Source of the DNA: JAKVKY01 sp964293585
Lineage (GTDB): Bacteria > Bacillota > Negativicutes > Acidaminococcales > Acidaminococcaceae
Direction of reading: 5' to 3'
Length of the DNA stretch: 28,426 bases
NCBI GenBank assembly: GCA_964293585.1
Contig: CAXYYS010000024.1
Span: 1 to 28,426, forward strand
Shown: piece after piece, positions 15,194 through 22,594 of the stretch
Layout of the letters: every line of letters begins with the position of its first letter
Numbering within the stretch: position 1 is the first letter of the stretch
Made by a program: the position numbers and the translations under genes
The notes under the pieces: generated by a model
Databases searched by the model: none
What the model saw: the letters and a program-made list of their open reading frames with translations, nothing else
What the model was told of the DNA's origin: nothing

Positions 15194-15243
15194 TATTTAC
15201 ACCTCCATTATTTTTGAATTCTTACGCAACCCGCTGTAATAAA

Positions 15244-16776
15244 TTATAGCGGAATGTTGCCATGGCGCTTAGCAGGACGAGTTTCACGTTTGGTCTGCAG
15301 CATTTGCAGAGCATTGATGACAACGGCACGGCTGTTCTTCGGCTCGATGACCATATCAACCATACCACGTTCTGCGGCGATATAAGGCGTTGCGAAGCGC
15401 TCAACATAATCGTCGGTGTGTTGTTTCTTAGCTGCGGGTTCATCTTTCTTGAAGATGATGTTAGCTGCGCCAGCAGGTCCCATAACTGCAATTTCTGCAG
15501 AAGGCCAAGCAATGACTTGATCTGCACCCAGATCGCCAGAGCACATTGCCAGGTAAGAACCGCCGTAAGCTTTACGGGTAACCAGGGTAATCTTGGGTAC
15601 CGTAGCTTCGGAGTAAGCATACAGCATCTTAGCACCATGACGAATGATGCCGCCGTATTCCTGAACGGTGCCGGGCAGGAAGCCAGGAACGTCGACCAGG
15701 TTCAGCAGAGGAATGCCAAAGGCATCGCAGAAGCGAATGAAACGAGCGGATTTATCGGAAGCATTGATATCCAGGCAGCCGGCCATAACTTTCGGCTGGT
15801 TAGCGATGATACCTACGGTCTGACCATCCATACGTGCGAAGCAGGTAATGATGTTGGTAGCCCAGAACTTCATGTTCTCGTAGTATTCGCCATTATCAAC
15901 GATAGCTTTGATAACGTCGTACATATCATAAGGAGCATTGCTGTTATCAGGAATCAGCGTGGTCAGTTCGTCGCAAGTACGCATCGGATCATCGCCGGTT
16001 TCAACAACAGGAGCACCTTCCATGTTGTTGGAAGGCAGGAAGCTTAACAGATAACGGATCTGCTTAATGCAGTCCTCATCGTTCTCAGCTGCGAAGTGAG
16101 CAACACCGGATTTAGTGTTGTGGGTCATTGCGCCGCCCAGAGCTTCCTTAGTAACTTCTTCGCCCGTTACGGACTTAACTACCAGCGGTCCGGTAATGAA
16201 CATTTCAGAAGTATTCTTTACCATGTAAATGAAGTCGGTCAGAGCCGGGCTGTAAACAGCGCCGCCAGCGGACGGGCCCATGATAGCGGAAATCTGAGGG
16301 ATAACGCCGGAACCAATGGTGTTCTCAAAGAAGATCTTACCATAACCAGAGAGAGCATCAATAGCTTCCTGAATACGAGCACCGCCGGAATCGTTCATGC
16401 CAACAATCGGCGCACCCATCTTGAGGGCCAGACGTTGAACCTTAACGATCTTGTTAGCGTGCATTTCGCCCAAGGAACCACCTTCAACGGTGAAATCCTG
16501 TGCGAATACATAAACCAGACGGCCATCAACTGTGCCGTAACCAGTGGTTACACCTTCGCCGGGCAGGTCTTTCTTTTCCTGGCCAAAGTTGGTGCAACGA
16601 TGATGAACGAAGCGGTCCAATTCTACAAAGGAACCTTCATCCAACAGTGCCGCAATTCTTTCACGTGCAGTCAATTTTCCGGAAGCATGTTGTTTAGCAA
16701 CACGTTTCTCACCGCCTGCAGCAAGAATAACTTCGGTCTTTTTGAGCATTTTCTCAATCTTTTCTTGAGTAGACAA
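15244..16776 (-). CDS. mmdA: Methylmalonyl-CoA decarboxylase alpha subunit (carboxyltransferase)
   Basis: The cytoplasmic carboxyltransferase that moves the carboxyl group of (S)-methylmalonyl-CoA to biotin, releasing propionyl-CoA. The 510 residues match MmdA/propionyl-CoA carboxylase beta-type proteins. The two crotonase-fold halves show their oxyanion-hole motifs: SGGARIQEAIDALSGYG and GPSAGGAVYSPALTDF in the first, KAYGGSYLAMCSGDLGADQ and WPSAEIAVMGPAGAA in the second. It starts with TTG at 16776, seven bases after GGAGGTG; the only nearby ATG is followed at once by a stop in its frame. Context (epimerase before, mmdD and mmdC after, no biotin carboxylase) favours decarboxylase over carboxylase. 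Confidence 0.92.
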   Translation of the reverse strand: MSTQEKIEKMLKKTEVILAAGGEKRVAKQHASGKLTARERIAALLDEGSFVELDRFVHHRCTNFGQEKKDLPGEGVTTGYGTVDGRLVYVFAQDFTVEGGSLGEMHANKIVKVQRLALKMGAPIVGMNDSGGARIQEAIDALSGYGKIFFENTIGSGVIPQISAIMGPSAGGAVYSPALTDFIYMVKNTSEMFITGPLVVKSVTGEEVTKEALGGAMTHNTKSGVAHFAAENDEDCIKQIRYLLSFLPSNNMEGAPVVETGDDPMRTCDELTTLIPDNSNAPYDMYDVIKAIVDNGEYYENMKFWATNIITCFARMDGQTVGIIANQPKVMAGCLDINASDKSARFIRFCDAFGIPLLNLVDVPGFLPGTVQEYGGIIRHGAKMLYAYSEATVPKITLVTRKAYGGSYLAMCSGDLGADQVIAWPSAEIAVMGPAGAANIIFKKDEPAAKKQHTDDYVERFATPYIAAERGMVDMVIEPKNSRAVVINALQMLQTKRETRPAKRHGNIPL

Positions 16777-16822
16777 AGTTTTACACCTCCATCATTTTTG
16801 GGAGAATAATTTTATATTACAA

Positions 16823-16848
16823 CCTGCCCGGGCTAATAGCCGGGCAGG
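16823..16848 (-). other. Intercistronic hairpin between epimerase and mmdA genes
   Basis: CCTGCCCGG and CCGGGCAGG give a perfect nine-base-pair stem around an eight-base loop. No U-tract follows on the minus strand (TTGTAATATA), so it is more likely an RNA-processing or stability element than a terminator. Confidence 0.6.
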
Positions 16849-16894
16849 AAGTAACCGAAACGAAAACTCTTCCGCAGCTTACGCTGCAGTCTGC

Positions 16895-17311
16895 TTACGC
16901 TTTATGAGGAGCGCAGAGTTCCAGCAGGATGCCAACAGACTTCGGATGAACGAAGGCGATATCCATTCCGCCAGCGCCACCACGAGGAGCCTTATCAATC
17001 ATGATGCCGCCCTTAGCCTGAACATCAGCAATAGCAGCCTTGATGTCATCTACGCGCAGAGCCATATGTTGAATGCCCTGGCCGTTCTTTGCGATGTACT
17101 TGCCAATTGCGCCGCTGCCATCAGCAGTGGTATCAACTAACAGTTCCAGCAGGGTTTCGCCAGCAGGAATGAACACGGTCTTAACGTGTTGAGATGCAAC
17201 TTCTTCTTCACCAGTGCAAGCCAGGCCCAGAACTTCGGTATAGAACTTCTTGGACAGGTCCAGGTTCTTGCAAGCAATACCAACATGGTCAACACAAATT
17301 ACTTTAAACAT
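16895..17311 (-). CDS. mce: Methylmalonyl-CoA epimerase
   Basis: It interconverts (R)- and (S)-methylmalonyl-CoA, linking the mutase product to the decarboxylase substrate. The 138-residue protein is a glyoxalase/VOC-fold enzyme of normal length. Candidate metal ligands by comparison with known epimerases are His9 (CVDHVGIA), Glu56 (TLLELL), His82 (GIQHMALRV) and Glu131 (ILLELC). I chose the ATG at 17311 because AGGAGG lies at the right distance; a longer frame to 17359 overlaps the meaB stop. The gene stands between meaB and mmdA, matching pathway order. Confidence 0.93.
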   Translation of the reverse strand: MFKVICVDHVGIACKNLDLSKKFYTEVLGLACTGEEEVASQHVKTVFIPAGETLLELLVDTTADGSGAIGKYIAKNGQGIQHMALRVDDIKAAIADVQAKGGIMIDKAPRGGAGGMDIAFVHPKSVGILLELCAPHKA

Positions 17312-17347
17312 TGTAAATCTCCTCCTAAATTTTATATTTGGCGTGGT

Positions 17348-17370
17348 AATAACCATCACTTGTGGTTATT
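17348..17370 (-). other. Hairpin overlapping the meaB stop codon
   Basis: AATAACCA and TGGTTATT pair over eight bases around a seven-base loop. The stem covers the last codon and stop of meaB. No U-tract follows, so it is unlikely to be a terminator and may affect mRNA stability or coupling. Confidence 0.5.
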
Positions 17371-18304
17371 TCAGCACCTTACCAACTATACCATCAACTA
17401 CAGAATACGGATCCAACTCACGGCTCTGCAACTTAGTTACGGTTTCATCAAAAGCCGCGGTCCGAACCACATTCTTATCAATATAACGGTTTACCCGGAC
17501 ATTAATCATATCCGTAATTTCCGACTTAATGCGTTTCTTACGGATTTCTGCTAATTTGCCGGAATCAACCAGATATTTATGATGTTCTTCGATAGAATTT
17601 ACAACTTCTTCTATACCTTCACCCCTGCTGGCAATGGTTCTATTAATAGGAGGTCTCCATTGCACATGCTCGGGATTTAATTCCAGCATCATTTCCATTT
17701 CAATATTCAGTTTATCCGTACCTTCGCGATCAGCTTTATTAATCGTAATTAAATCGCCAATCTCCAAGATACCTGCCTTAATAGCCTGGATATCGTCGCC
17801 CATACCGGGAATAACGACAACCATAGTTGTATCAGCAGTCTTTACAATATCAACTTCGGACTGGCCTACACCAACTGTTTCCACGATGATGACGTCCATA
17901 CCGAAAGCATCCATAAGTTTTACAGCATCGCCAGCCTTCTGGGACAAACCGCCCAAACTGCCGCGCGTAGCCATAGAGCGAATAAAGATGCCGTCATCGC
18001 CCATAAGATCCATCATTCTGATACGGTCACCGAGAATAGCGCCACCAGAATAAGGGCTGGTAGGGTCGATGGCAACAATGCCAACAGTCTTACCGCGTTT
18101 GCGGTATTCTTTAGCAATGCCGTCTGTCATGGTACTCTTGCCGGCACCCGGAGGTCCGGTGATACCAATAACATAAGCGTTGCCGGTGTGCGGATAAATC
18201 TTGGTCATTATTTCAACGGCATTATCATACTCATTCTCGACTGCAGTAATGCCTTTAGCTAATGCCAGCCGTGAATGATTAAGTAAGTCTTCGACAATGT
18301 TCAT
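17366..18304 (-). CDS. meaB: MeaB/ArgK-type GTPase, methylmalonyl-CoA mutase chaperone
   Basis: A G3E-family GTPase that protects methylmalonyl-CoA mutase and gates cobalamin loading and removal. The 312-residue protein shows the P-loop GITGPPGAGKST (about 47-58), VAIDPTSPYSGGAILGDRIRM, the Walker B/switch region DVIIVETVGVGQSEVD, and the guanine-specificity NKAD motif (TINKADREG). I chose the ATG at 18304; a GTG at 18316 would add four residues and neither has an ideal ribosome binding site. Placement next to both mutase subunits strongly supports the role. The older name ArgK (arginine/ornithine transport ATPase) is not appropriate. Confidence 0.94.
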   Translation of the reverse strand: MNIVEDLLNHSRLALAKGITAVENEYDNAVEIMTKIYPHTGNAYVIGITGPPGAGKSTMTDGIAKEYRKRGKTVGIVAIDPTSPYSGGAILGDRIRMMDLMGDDGIFIRSMATRGSLGGLSQKAGDAVKLMDAFGMDVIIVETVGVGQSEVDIVKTADTTMVVVIPGMGDDIQAIKAGILEIGDLITINKADREGTDKLNIEMEMMLELNPEHVQWRPPINRTIASRGEGIEEVVNSIEEHHKYLVDSGKLAEIRKKRIKSEITDMINVRVNRYIDKNVVRTAAFDETVTKLQSRELDPYSVVDGIVGKVLK

Positions 18305-18363
18305 TCTTCTTATCACACCGCCTTATGGTTCATAATGAAAAACAAAATAAAAAATTGAAAGGT

Positions 18364-18388
18364 GCAAGCCGGGACAAGCCCGGCCTGC
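18364..18388 (-). other. Intercistronic hairpin between the B12 subunit and meaB genes
   Basis: GCCGGG and CCCGGC, with an outer GCA/TGC extension, form a stem whose loop on the minus strand contains CTTGT. A T-rich stretch (AATTTTTTATTTT) starts some ten bases later, so partial termination is possible, but the genes on both sides appear to belong to one operon. Confidence 0.55.
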
Positions 18389-18409
18389 AGATTTAAGTAC
18401 TAATTTAAA

Positions 18410-18799
18410 TTACTTTACATTAGCCTTAATGAACTCAACAACCTTAGTGGTCGGGGTACCAGGAGTGAATACTTCCTTGATACCAGCAGCCTTCAGGCCA
18501 GGGATATCAGCTTCGGGAATAACGCCGCCGCCGATAACCAGAACGTTCTTCATGCCCTTAGCATTCAGCAGTTCTACTACCTTCGGGAACAGAGTGTTGT
18601 GAGCGCCGGACAGTAAGCTCAGTGCTACAACGTTAACGTCGTCTTGCAGTGCTGCTTCAGCAATCTGCTCAGGGGTCAGACGAATACCAGTGTAAATTAC
18701 TTCGAAGCCGGCATCGCGCAGTGCACGAGCAACGACCTTTGCGCCACGGTCATGACCATCCAGACCCGGTTTTGCTACCAATACCTTAATGTTTGCCAT
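18410..18799 (-). CDS. Methylmalonyl-CoA mutase, B12-binding small subunit
   Basis: The cobalamin-binding domain of methylmalonyl-CoA mutase as a separate 129-residue subunit. The base-off/His-on motif DxHxxG is Asp14-Gly-His16-Asp-Arg-Gly19 (GLDGHDRG). The Rossmann-like pattern continues with VVALSLLSGAHNTLFP and VIGGGVIPEADI. It pairs with the large subunit encoded 61 bases upstream. In animal and many bacterial enzymes both parts are one chain; a split form is known in archaea and anaerobic Bacillota. AGGAGG precedes the ATG. The symbol differs between naming schemes, so I leave it blank. Confidence 0.94.
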   Translation of the reverse strand: MANIKVLVAKPGLDGHDRGAKVVARALRDAGFEVIYTGIRLTPEQIAEAALQDDVNVVALSLLSGAHNTLFPKVVELLNAKGMKNVLVIGGGVIPEADIPGLKAAGIKEVFTPGTPTTKVVEFIKANVK

Positions 18800-18860
18800 T
18801 TATCTAATACCTCCTAAAAATTTTAAATTAACTCACGAGTAGTTTCAAGACGTGTGCAGA

Positions 18861-20510
18861 TTATAATGCGGTATGAGCTTTGAATTCGCCGAATACTTTA
18901 CGCATTACGCCGCAGATTTCGCCTTCAGTTGCATAAGCGCGAACAGCTTCCAGGATGAACGGAATCAGGTTGGTCTTCTCATCTTTATGGCAAGCATCTT
19001 CCAATGCAGCCAGAGTAGCCTTAACCTTAGCATTGTCGCGTTTTGCCTTAACATCAGCAATCTTCTTAGCCTGCAGTTTGCCTACAGAACCATCTACGCG
19101 GAGCAGATTCTTCGGGGGTTCTTCTTCTTGAGTGAACTTGTTAACGCCAACGATAATGCGTTTGCCTTGTTCAACATCCATCTGCCATTTATAAGCAGAA
19201 TCCTGAATTTCTTTCTGGATGTAACCCTTAGCAATTGCTTCAGGAGCGCCGCCCAGTTCATCAATCTTCTTAATGTAGTCCATAGCTTCTTTCTCGATCT
19301 TGTTGGTCAGAGCTTCTACATAGTAGGAACCGCCGAGAGGATCGATGGTGTCAGCCAGGCCGGACTCGTAAGCTACGATCTGTTGAGTACGCAGAGCGAT
19401 GGTTACGGATTCAGTGGTCGGCAGAGCCAGAGCTTCATCCTTGGAGTTGGTGTGCAGGGACTGAGTGCCACCCATTACAGCTGCTGCAACCTGCAGAGCA
19501 ACACGAACGATGTTGTTGTTAGGTTGTTGAGCGGTCAGCATAGAACCAGCGGTCTGAGTGTGGAAACGCAGCATCATGGATTTAGCTTTCTTTGCATGGA
19601 AACGATCCTTCATGATGCGAGCCCAGATACGACGGCTAGCACGATACTTAGCAACTTCTTCCAATACGTTGTTATGAGCATTCCAGAAGAAGGACAGACG
19701 GCCTGCAAAGGCATCAATGTCCATACCAGCCTTCAGAGCTGCTTCTACGTAAGCAATACCATCAGCGATGGTGAATGCGATTTCCTGAGCAGCGGTGGAG
19801 CCGGCTTCACGAATGTGGTAACCGGAAATGGAAATGGTGTTCCACAGCGGTACGTTCTTGGAGCAATATTCAAAAATGTTGGTGATTAATCTCATAGAAG
19901 GCTTCGGCGGGAAAATGTACGTGCCACGAGCGCTGTATTCCTTCAGAATATCGTTCTGAATGGTACCACGGAGCTTAGCAGCAGGAACGCCTTGCTTCTC
20001 AGCAACTGCGATGTACATGCAGAGCAGTACAGATGCAGGAGCGTTAATCGTCATGGAGGTGGAAACCTTGCTCAGGTCGATTTGGTTGAACAGAATTTCC
20101 ATATCAGCCAGGGAGTCAATTGCTACGCCTACTTTACCAACTTCGCCTTCAGCCATCGGATCGGTGGAATCATAACCAATCTGAGTGGGCAGGTCGAATG
20201 CGCAGGACAAGCCGCTGCCGCCGTTAGCTAACAGGTAACGATAACGTTTGTTGGACTCTTCGGCAGTAGAGAAACCTGCATACATACGCATGGTCCAGAA
20301 ACGGCCACGATACATAGTAGGTTGTACGCCACGGGTGAAGGGGAATTCACCAGGGAATCCCAGATCCTTCTCGTAGTCAAAGCCTTCGATGTCCAGCGGG
20401 GTGTACAGTCTGTTAGGCTCGAGGTTAGCACGTTCAGGGAACTTAGCGCATTTTGCGTCAGCTTCATCCATGTACCTCTTAAATTCGGTCTTTAAAGTGT
20501 CATTTGCCAT
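18861..20510 (-). CDS. Methylmalonyl-CoA mutase large (catalytic) subunit
   Basis: The TIM-barrel catalytic subunit that rearranges succinyl-CoA to (R)-methylmalonyl-CoA with adenosylcobalamin. It has 549 residues and lacks the C-terminal B12 domain, which is the next gene. The segment TMYRGRFWTMRMYAGFSTAE carries Tyr77, and PPKPSMRLI carries Arg207. These correspond to the Tyr and Arg that specify methylmalonyl/succinyl-CoA over isobutyryl-CoA in known mutases (Phe and Gln there). The active-site His is His232 in ISGYHIREAG. I chose the ATG at 20510, eight bases after AGGAGG; a TTG at 20516 overlaps the spacing region. A structured leader of about 250 bases precedes it. Confidence 0.95.
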   Translation of the reverse strand: MANDTLKTEFKRYMDEADAKCAKFPERANLEPNRLYTPLDIEGFDYEKDLGFPGEFPFTRGVQPTMYRGRFWTMRMYAGFSTAEESNKRYRYLLANGGSGLSCAFDLPTQIGYDSTDPMAEGEVGKVGVAIDSLADMEILFNQIDLSKVSTSMTINAPASVLLCMYIAVAEKQGVPAAKLRGTIQNDILKEYSARGTYIFPPKPSMRLITNIFEYCSKNVPLWNTISISGYHIREAGSTAAQEIAFTIADGIAYVEAALKAGMDIDAFAGRLSFFWNAHNNVLEEVAKYRASRRIWARIMKDRFHAKKAKSMMLRFHTQTAGSMLTAQQPNNNIVRVALQVAAAVMGGTQSLHTNSKDEALALPTTESVTIALRTQQIVAYESGLADTIDPLGGSYYVEALTNKIEKEAMDYIKKIDELGGAPEAIAKGYIQKEIQDSAYKWQMDVEQGKRIIVGVNKFTQEEEPPKNLLRVDGSVGKLQAKKIADVKAKRDNAKVKATLAALEDACHKDEKTNLIPFILEAVRAYATEGEICGVMRKVFGEFKAHTAL

Positions 20511-20764
20511 TCTCAAATCCTCCTTAAAAATATAATTTTTTCACAAACCGGTTTGGACAAACAGGCTTGTGGTGAGAGTACCGTCAGAGACGGATGTATG
20601 GCTAAGCCACAATGGCTTCGTCAACTAATTAATCAGCCGCAGACAAGGCGCTGCAAGCTGTTTAAACATGAGACGTGGCAGACCGGACTAACCGGTCTGC
20701 TACATCTATAGTTTATTACATTTTCACAAATTTTTCAAGCTATTTGTGAAGAGAGTGTGAAAAC
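20511..20764 (-). promoter_or_regulatory. Structured leader before the mutase large-subunit gene
   Basis: No gene fits in these 254 bases. On the minus strand I see, in order: a hairpin near the CoA-transferase stop (TTCACAAAT/ATTTGTGAA) with a competing pairing (TTTTCACA/TGTGAAAA); a perfect nine-base-pair hairpin at 20678-20700 (GCAGACCGG, loop TTAGT, CCGGTCTGC); a hairpin at 20634-20660 with loop CGCCTTGT; AAGCCA-TTG-TGGCTT at 20604-20618; CCGTC-TCT-GACGG at 20581-20593; and a hairpin at 20542-20571 holding the 12-mer TGTTTGTCCAAA in its loop. A weak promoter (TTGAAA, 17 bases, TAAACT) may lie near 20711-20740. I looked for a cobalamin-riboswitch B12 box and did not find one. Confidence 0.6.
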
Positions 20765-22294
20765 TTATTTCTTCTGCATGGTGCCGGTCTTAGCCAGGCG
20801 CTCATACATATCGAAAGCTTCGGAAAGGATGTGCGGGGTCTGGCTATTGCCACAAGCCTTGCATGCTCTCTCGAAATAATCGGTTAATTCAGGTTGATAA
20901 ATCGGATTAGCGATCTTATCAATAATCAACGGAGCTCTTTCCTTCGGGCTCAAGCCACGCAGGTCGGCTACGCCGCGCTCGGAAACCAGAACGGACACAT
21001 CATGTTCACTGTGATCGATATGGCTGCAGAACTTAACAACGGAGCTGATAGCACCCTTCTTAGCCAAGCTGTTGGTGAAGAATACGCTCAGGAAACCGCT
21101 GCGGGCAAAGTCGCAGGAACCACCGATACCGTTCATCAGCTTAGTGCCGCAAATATGAGAGCTGTTAACGTTACCATAAATATCGCATTCAATAGCGGTG
21201 TTCATAGCGATAACGCCAATACGACGAGCAACTTCAGGGTTGTTGGCAATTTCCTGAGGACGCAGGATCAGATGCTCTTTATATTTAGCCAGGTTAGCAT
21301 AGAATTTCTTTAAGCAATCAGGAGAAGGAGACAGAGCGGTGCCGGATGCAACACGGAGTTTGCCGGCATCAATCAGGTCAAACATACCATCCTGAATAAC
21401 TTCGGTATATACGGTTAAATCTTCAAAATTGGAATTTACCAGGCCATTGATAACAGCGTTAGCAACGGAGCCTACACCAGACTGCAGAGGCAGCAGGTTC
21501 TTAGGCAGACGGCCGGCTTTAACTTCATTATTGAAGAAATCAACCAGGTTTTCGCCCATCTTCTTGGCATCATCATCAATGGCTGCCAAGCTACGGGTCT
21601 TATCGGTAACATCGCAGGGAACAACGGCTACAACCTTGTCAATCGGGCAAGGAACGTAGGTCGTGCCAATACGATCTTCCGGTCTCTCAATCATGATAGG
21701 TTTACGATTAGGAGGATCCAGAGGTACGAAGCAATCATGCATACCTTCCAGTTCAACCGGTTGAGTGGTGTTAACTTCGATAATAACTTGTTTTGCAGTT
21801 TGCACATAAGAAGGAGTATTGCCTAATGCGGTAGTCGGAACGATACCGATCTGGCCATTACCCAAATCCTTAATAACGCAGGCTTCAACGATCATTACAT
21901 CAATACCGCGGCGGTTATTTAAGAAACCGTAACGGATGTTTTGAGCAGCTGCGCTCAAATGCATATCAAAGTAAGCAATCTTGCCGGTATTGATAGCATC
22001 ACGTAAATCTTTGTTAGTTTGGTAAGGCATACGTCTTGCGATTACGCCTGCTTTTGCCAGTTCGCCATCCAGTTCAGGACCAACGGATGCACCGGTGCAC
22101 AGGTTAATCTTAATCTTTGCGCCTGCCTTAACTTTGGCAGCCAGAGCCAGGGCAACAGCTTTCGGATAACCGGAAGGAGTAAATCCGGATACACCGACGT
22201 TCATGCCGTCTTTAATGTACTCTACCGCTTTTTCGGCAGTGGTGATCTTTGCAGCCGCAGCTGCGCTTTTCACGCGATCTTTAATGTCGATCAT
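20765..22294 (-). CDS. Cat1-type CoA-transferase, probably propionyl-CoA:succinate
   Basis: An acetyl-CoA hydrolase/transferase-family enzyme of 509 residues. The probable catalytic Glu is Glu298 in VYTEVIQDGMFD, in the position that forms the glutamyl-CoA thioester in Cat1-type transferases. SGVGSVANAV lies just before it, and the Gly-rich MNGIGGSCDFARSG near residue 400 is the CoA-binding signature. In this context it most likely transfers CoA from propionyl-CoA to succinate, releasing propionate and closing the cycle. Succinyl-CoA:acetate activity is the main alternative; pure hydrolysis is unlikely. I chose the ATG at 22294 (MIDIKDRV), which follows AAGGAGG by 11 bases. Confidence 0.88.
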   Translation of the reverse strand: MIDIKDRVKSAAAAAKITTAEKAVEYIKDGMNVGVSGFTPSGYPKAVALALAAKVKAGAKIKINLCTGASVGPELDGELAKAGVIARRMPYQTNKDLRDAINTGKIAYFDMHLSAAAQNIRYGFLNNRRGIDVMIVEACVIKDLGNGQIGIVPTTALGNTPSYVQTAKQVIIEVNTTQPVELEGMHDCFVPLDPPNRKPIMIERPEDRIGTTYVPCPIDKVVAVVPCDVTDKTRSLAAIDDDAKKMGENLVDFFNNEVKAGRLPKNLLPLQSGVGSVANAVINGLVNSNFEDLTVYTEVIQDGMFDLIDAGKLRVASGTALSPSPDCLKKFYANLAKYKEHLILRPQEIANNPEVARRIGVIAMNTAIECDIYGNVNSSHICGTKLMNGIGGSCDFARSGFLSVFFTNSLAKKGAISSVVKFCSHIDHSEHDVSVLVSERGVADLRGLSPKERAPLIIDKIANPIYQPELTDYFERACKACGNSQTPHILSEAFDMYERLAKTGTMQKK

Positions 22295-22480
22295 GTTTCT
22301 ACATTCCTCCTTAAATATAAAATATGATAAACCAACACGGGACAAGGCCCGTGGCAAAACTAGCTCCTTTGGACAAACACCGCGTGGGAGGGTCTGTCAA
22401 AAGAGATTTTACCCAATAAAAAACCACGAAGTTACTTTACTTCGCATGTTAGGAGTTAAATGTGAACCGTTTTCAGGTTC
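22295..22480 (-). promoter_or_regulatory. CoA-transferase leader with internal terminator-like hairpin
   Basis: A leader of about 186 bases separates the predicted start site from the ATG. At 22418-22444 CGAAGT and ACTTCG form a stem followed by TGG and six T on the minus strand, resembling an intrinsic terminator inside the leader. Next comes a long imperfect stem (CTCTTTTGACA pairing with TGTCCAAAGGAG, one bulge), then CACGGG-CCTTGT-CCCGTG at 22336-22353. This could be an attenuator or riboswitch-like element. I do not recognise a known riboswitch class. Confidence 0.55.
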
Positions 22481-22482
22481 AC
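22462..22482. promoter_or_regulatory. Inverted repeat at the CoA-transferase start site
   Basis: GTGAACC and GGTTCAC are perfect seven-base arms seven bases apart, starting just after the -10 box and overlapping the predicted transcription start. That is a classical repressor-operator position; alternatively it makes a 5'-end hairpin in the mRNA. Confidence 0.5.
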
Positions 22483-22486
22483 TACT

Positions 22487-22515
22487 ATAATAACAGTAAA
22501 ACGGCAAGAAATCAA
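22487..22515 (-). promoter_or_regulatory. Promoter of the succinate-to-propionate operon
   Basis: A -35 TTGATT (22515-22510) and a -10 TATTAT (22492-22487), preceded by TG, are 17 bases apart. The start should be near 22480. Confidence 0.65.
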
Positions 22516-22539
22516 GTTTAAATTTACATTTCAAAATTT

Positions 22540-22574
22540 AACGGCTTTCCTGATGTCCGTTCAGAAAAGCCGTT
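22540..22574 (-). terminator. Terminator-like hairpin after hndD
   Basis: AACGGCTTTTCTGA pairs with TCAGGAAAGCCGTT over 14 base pairs (one G-U) around a seven-base loop, 20 bases past the hydrogenase stop. The following minus-strand sequence AAATTTTG is a short, weak U-tract. It should end the hydrogenase transcript before the CoA-transferase promoter. Confidence 0.75.
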
Positions 22575-22594
22575 TGTCTATTTCATAAAGTACT

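Noticed and set aside
18873..19889. Long open plus-strand frame (338 codons) opposite the mutase large subunit
   Set aside because: It lies entirely antisense to a clear enzyme gene, has no protein-family features, and similar long shadows occur opposite mmdA and rng. Strong codon bias on the sense strand explains the lack of stops.
20511..20764. Cobalamin riboswitch upstream of the B12-dependent mutase
   Set aside because: I looked for the conserved B12-box (GCCACTG-like) and GGTG-type core on both strands and found neither in this leader nor in the CoA-transferase leader.
22411..22446. Leader peptide of about 12 codons overlapping the attenuator hairpin (starts ATGCGAAGT)
   Set aside because: No Shine-Dalgarno precedes it and there is no run of a regulatory amino acid, so translation is doubtful.
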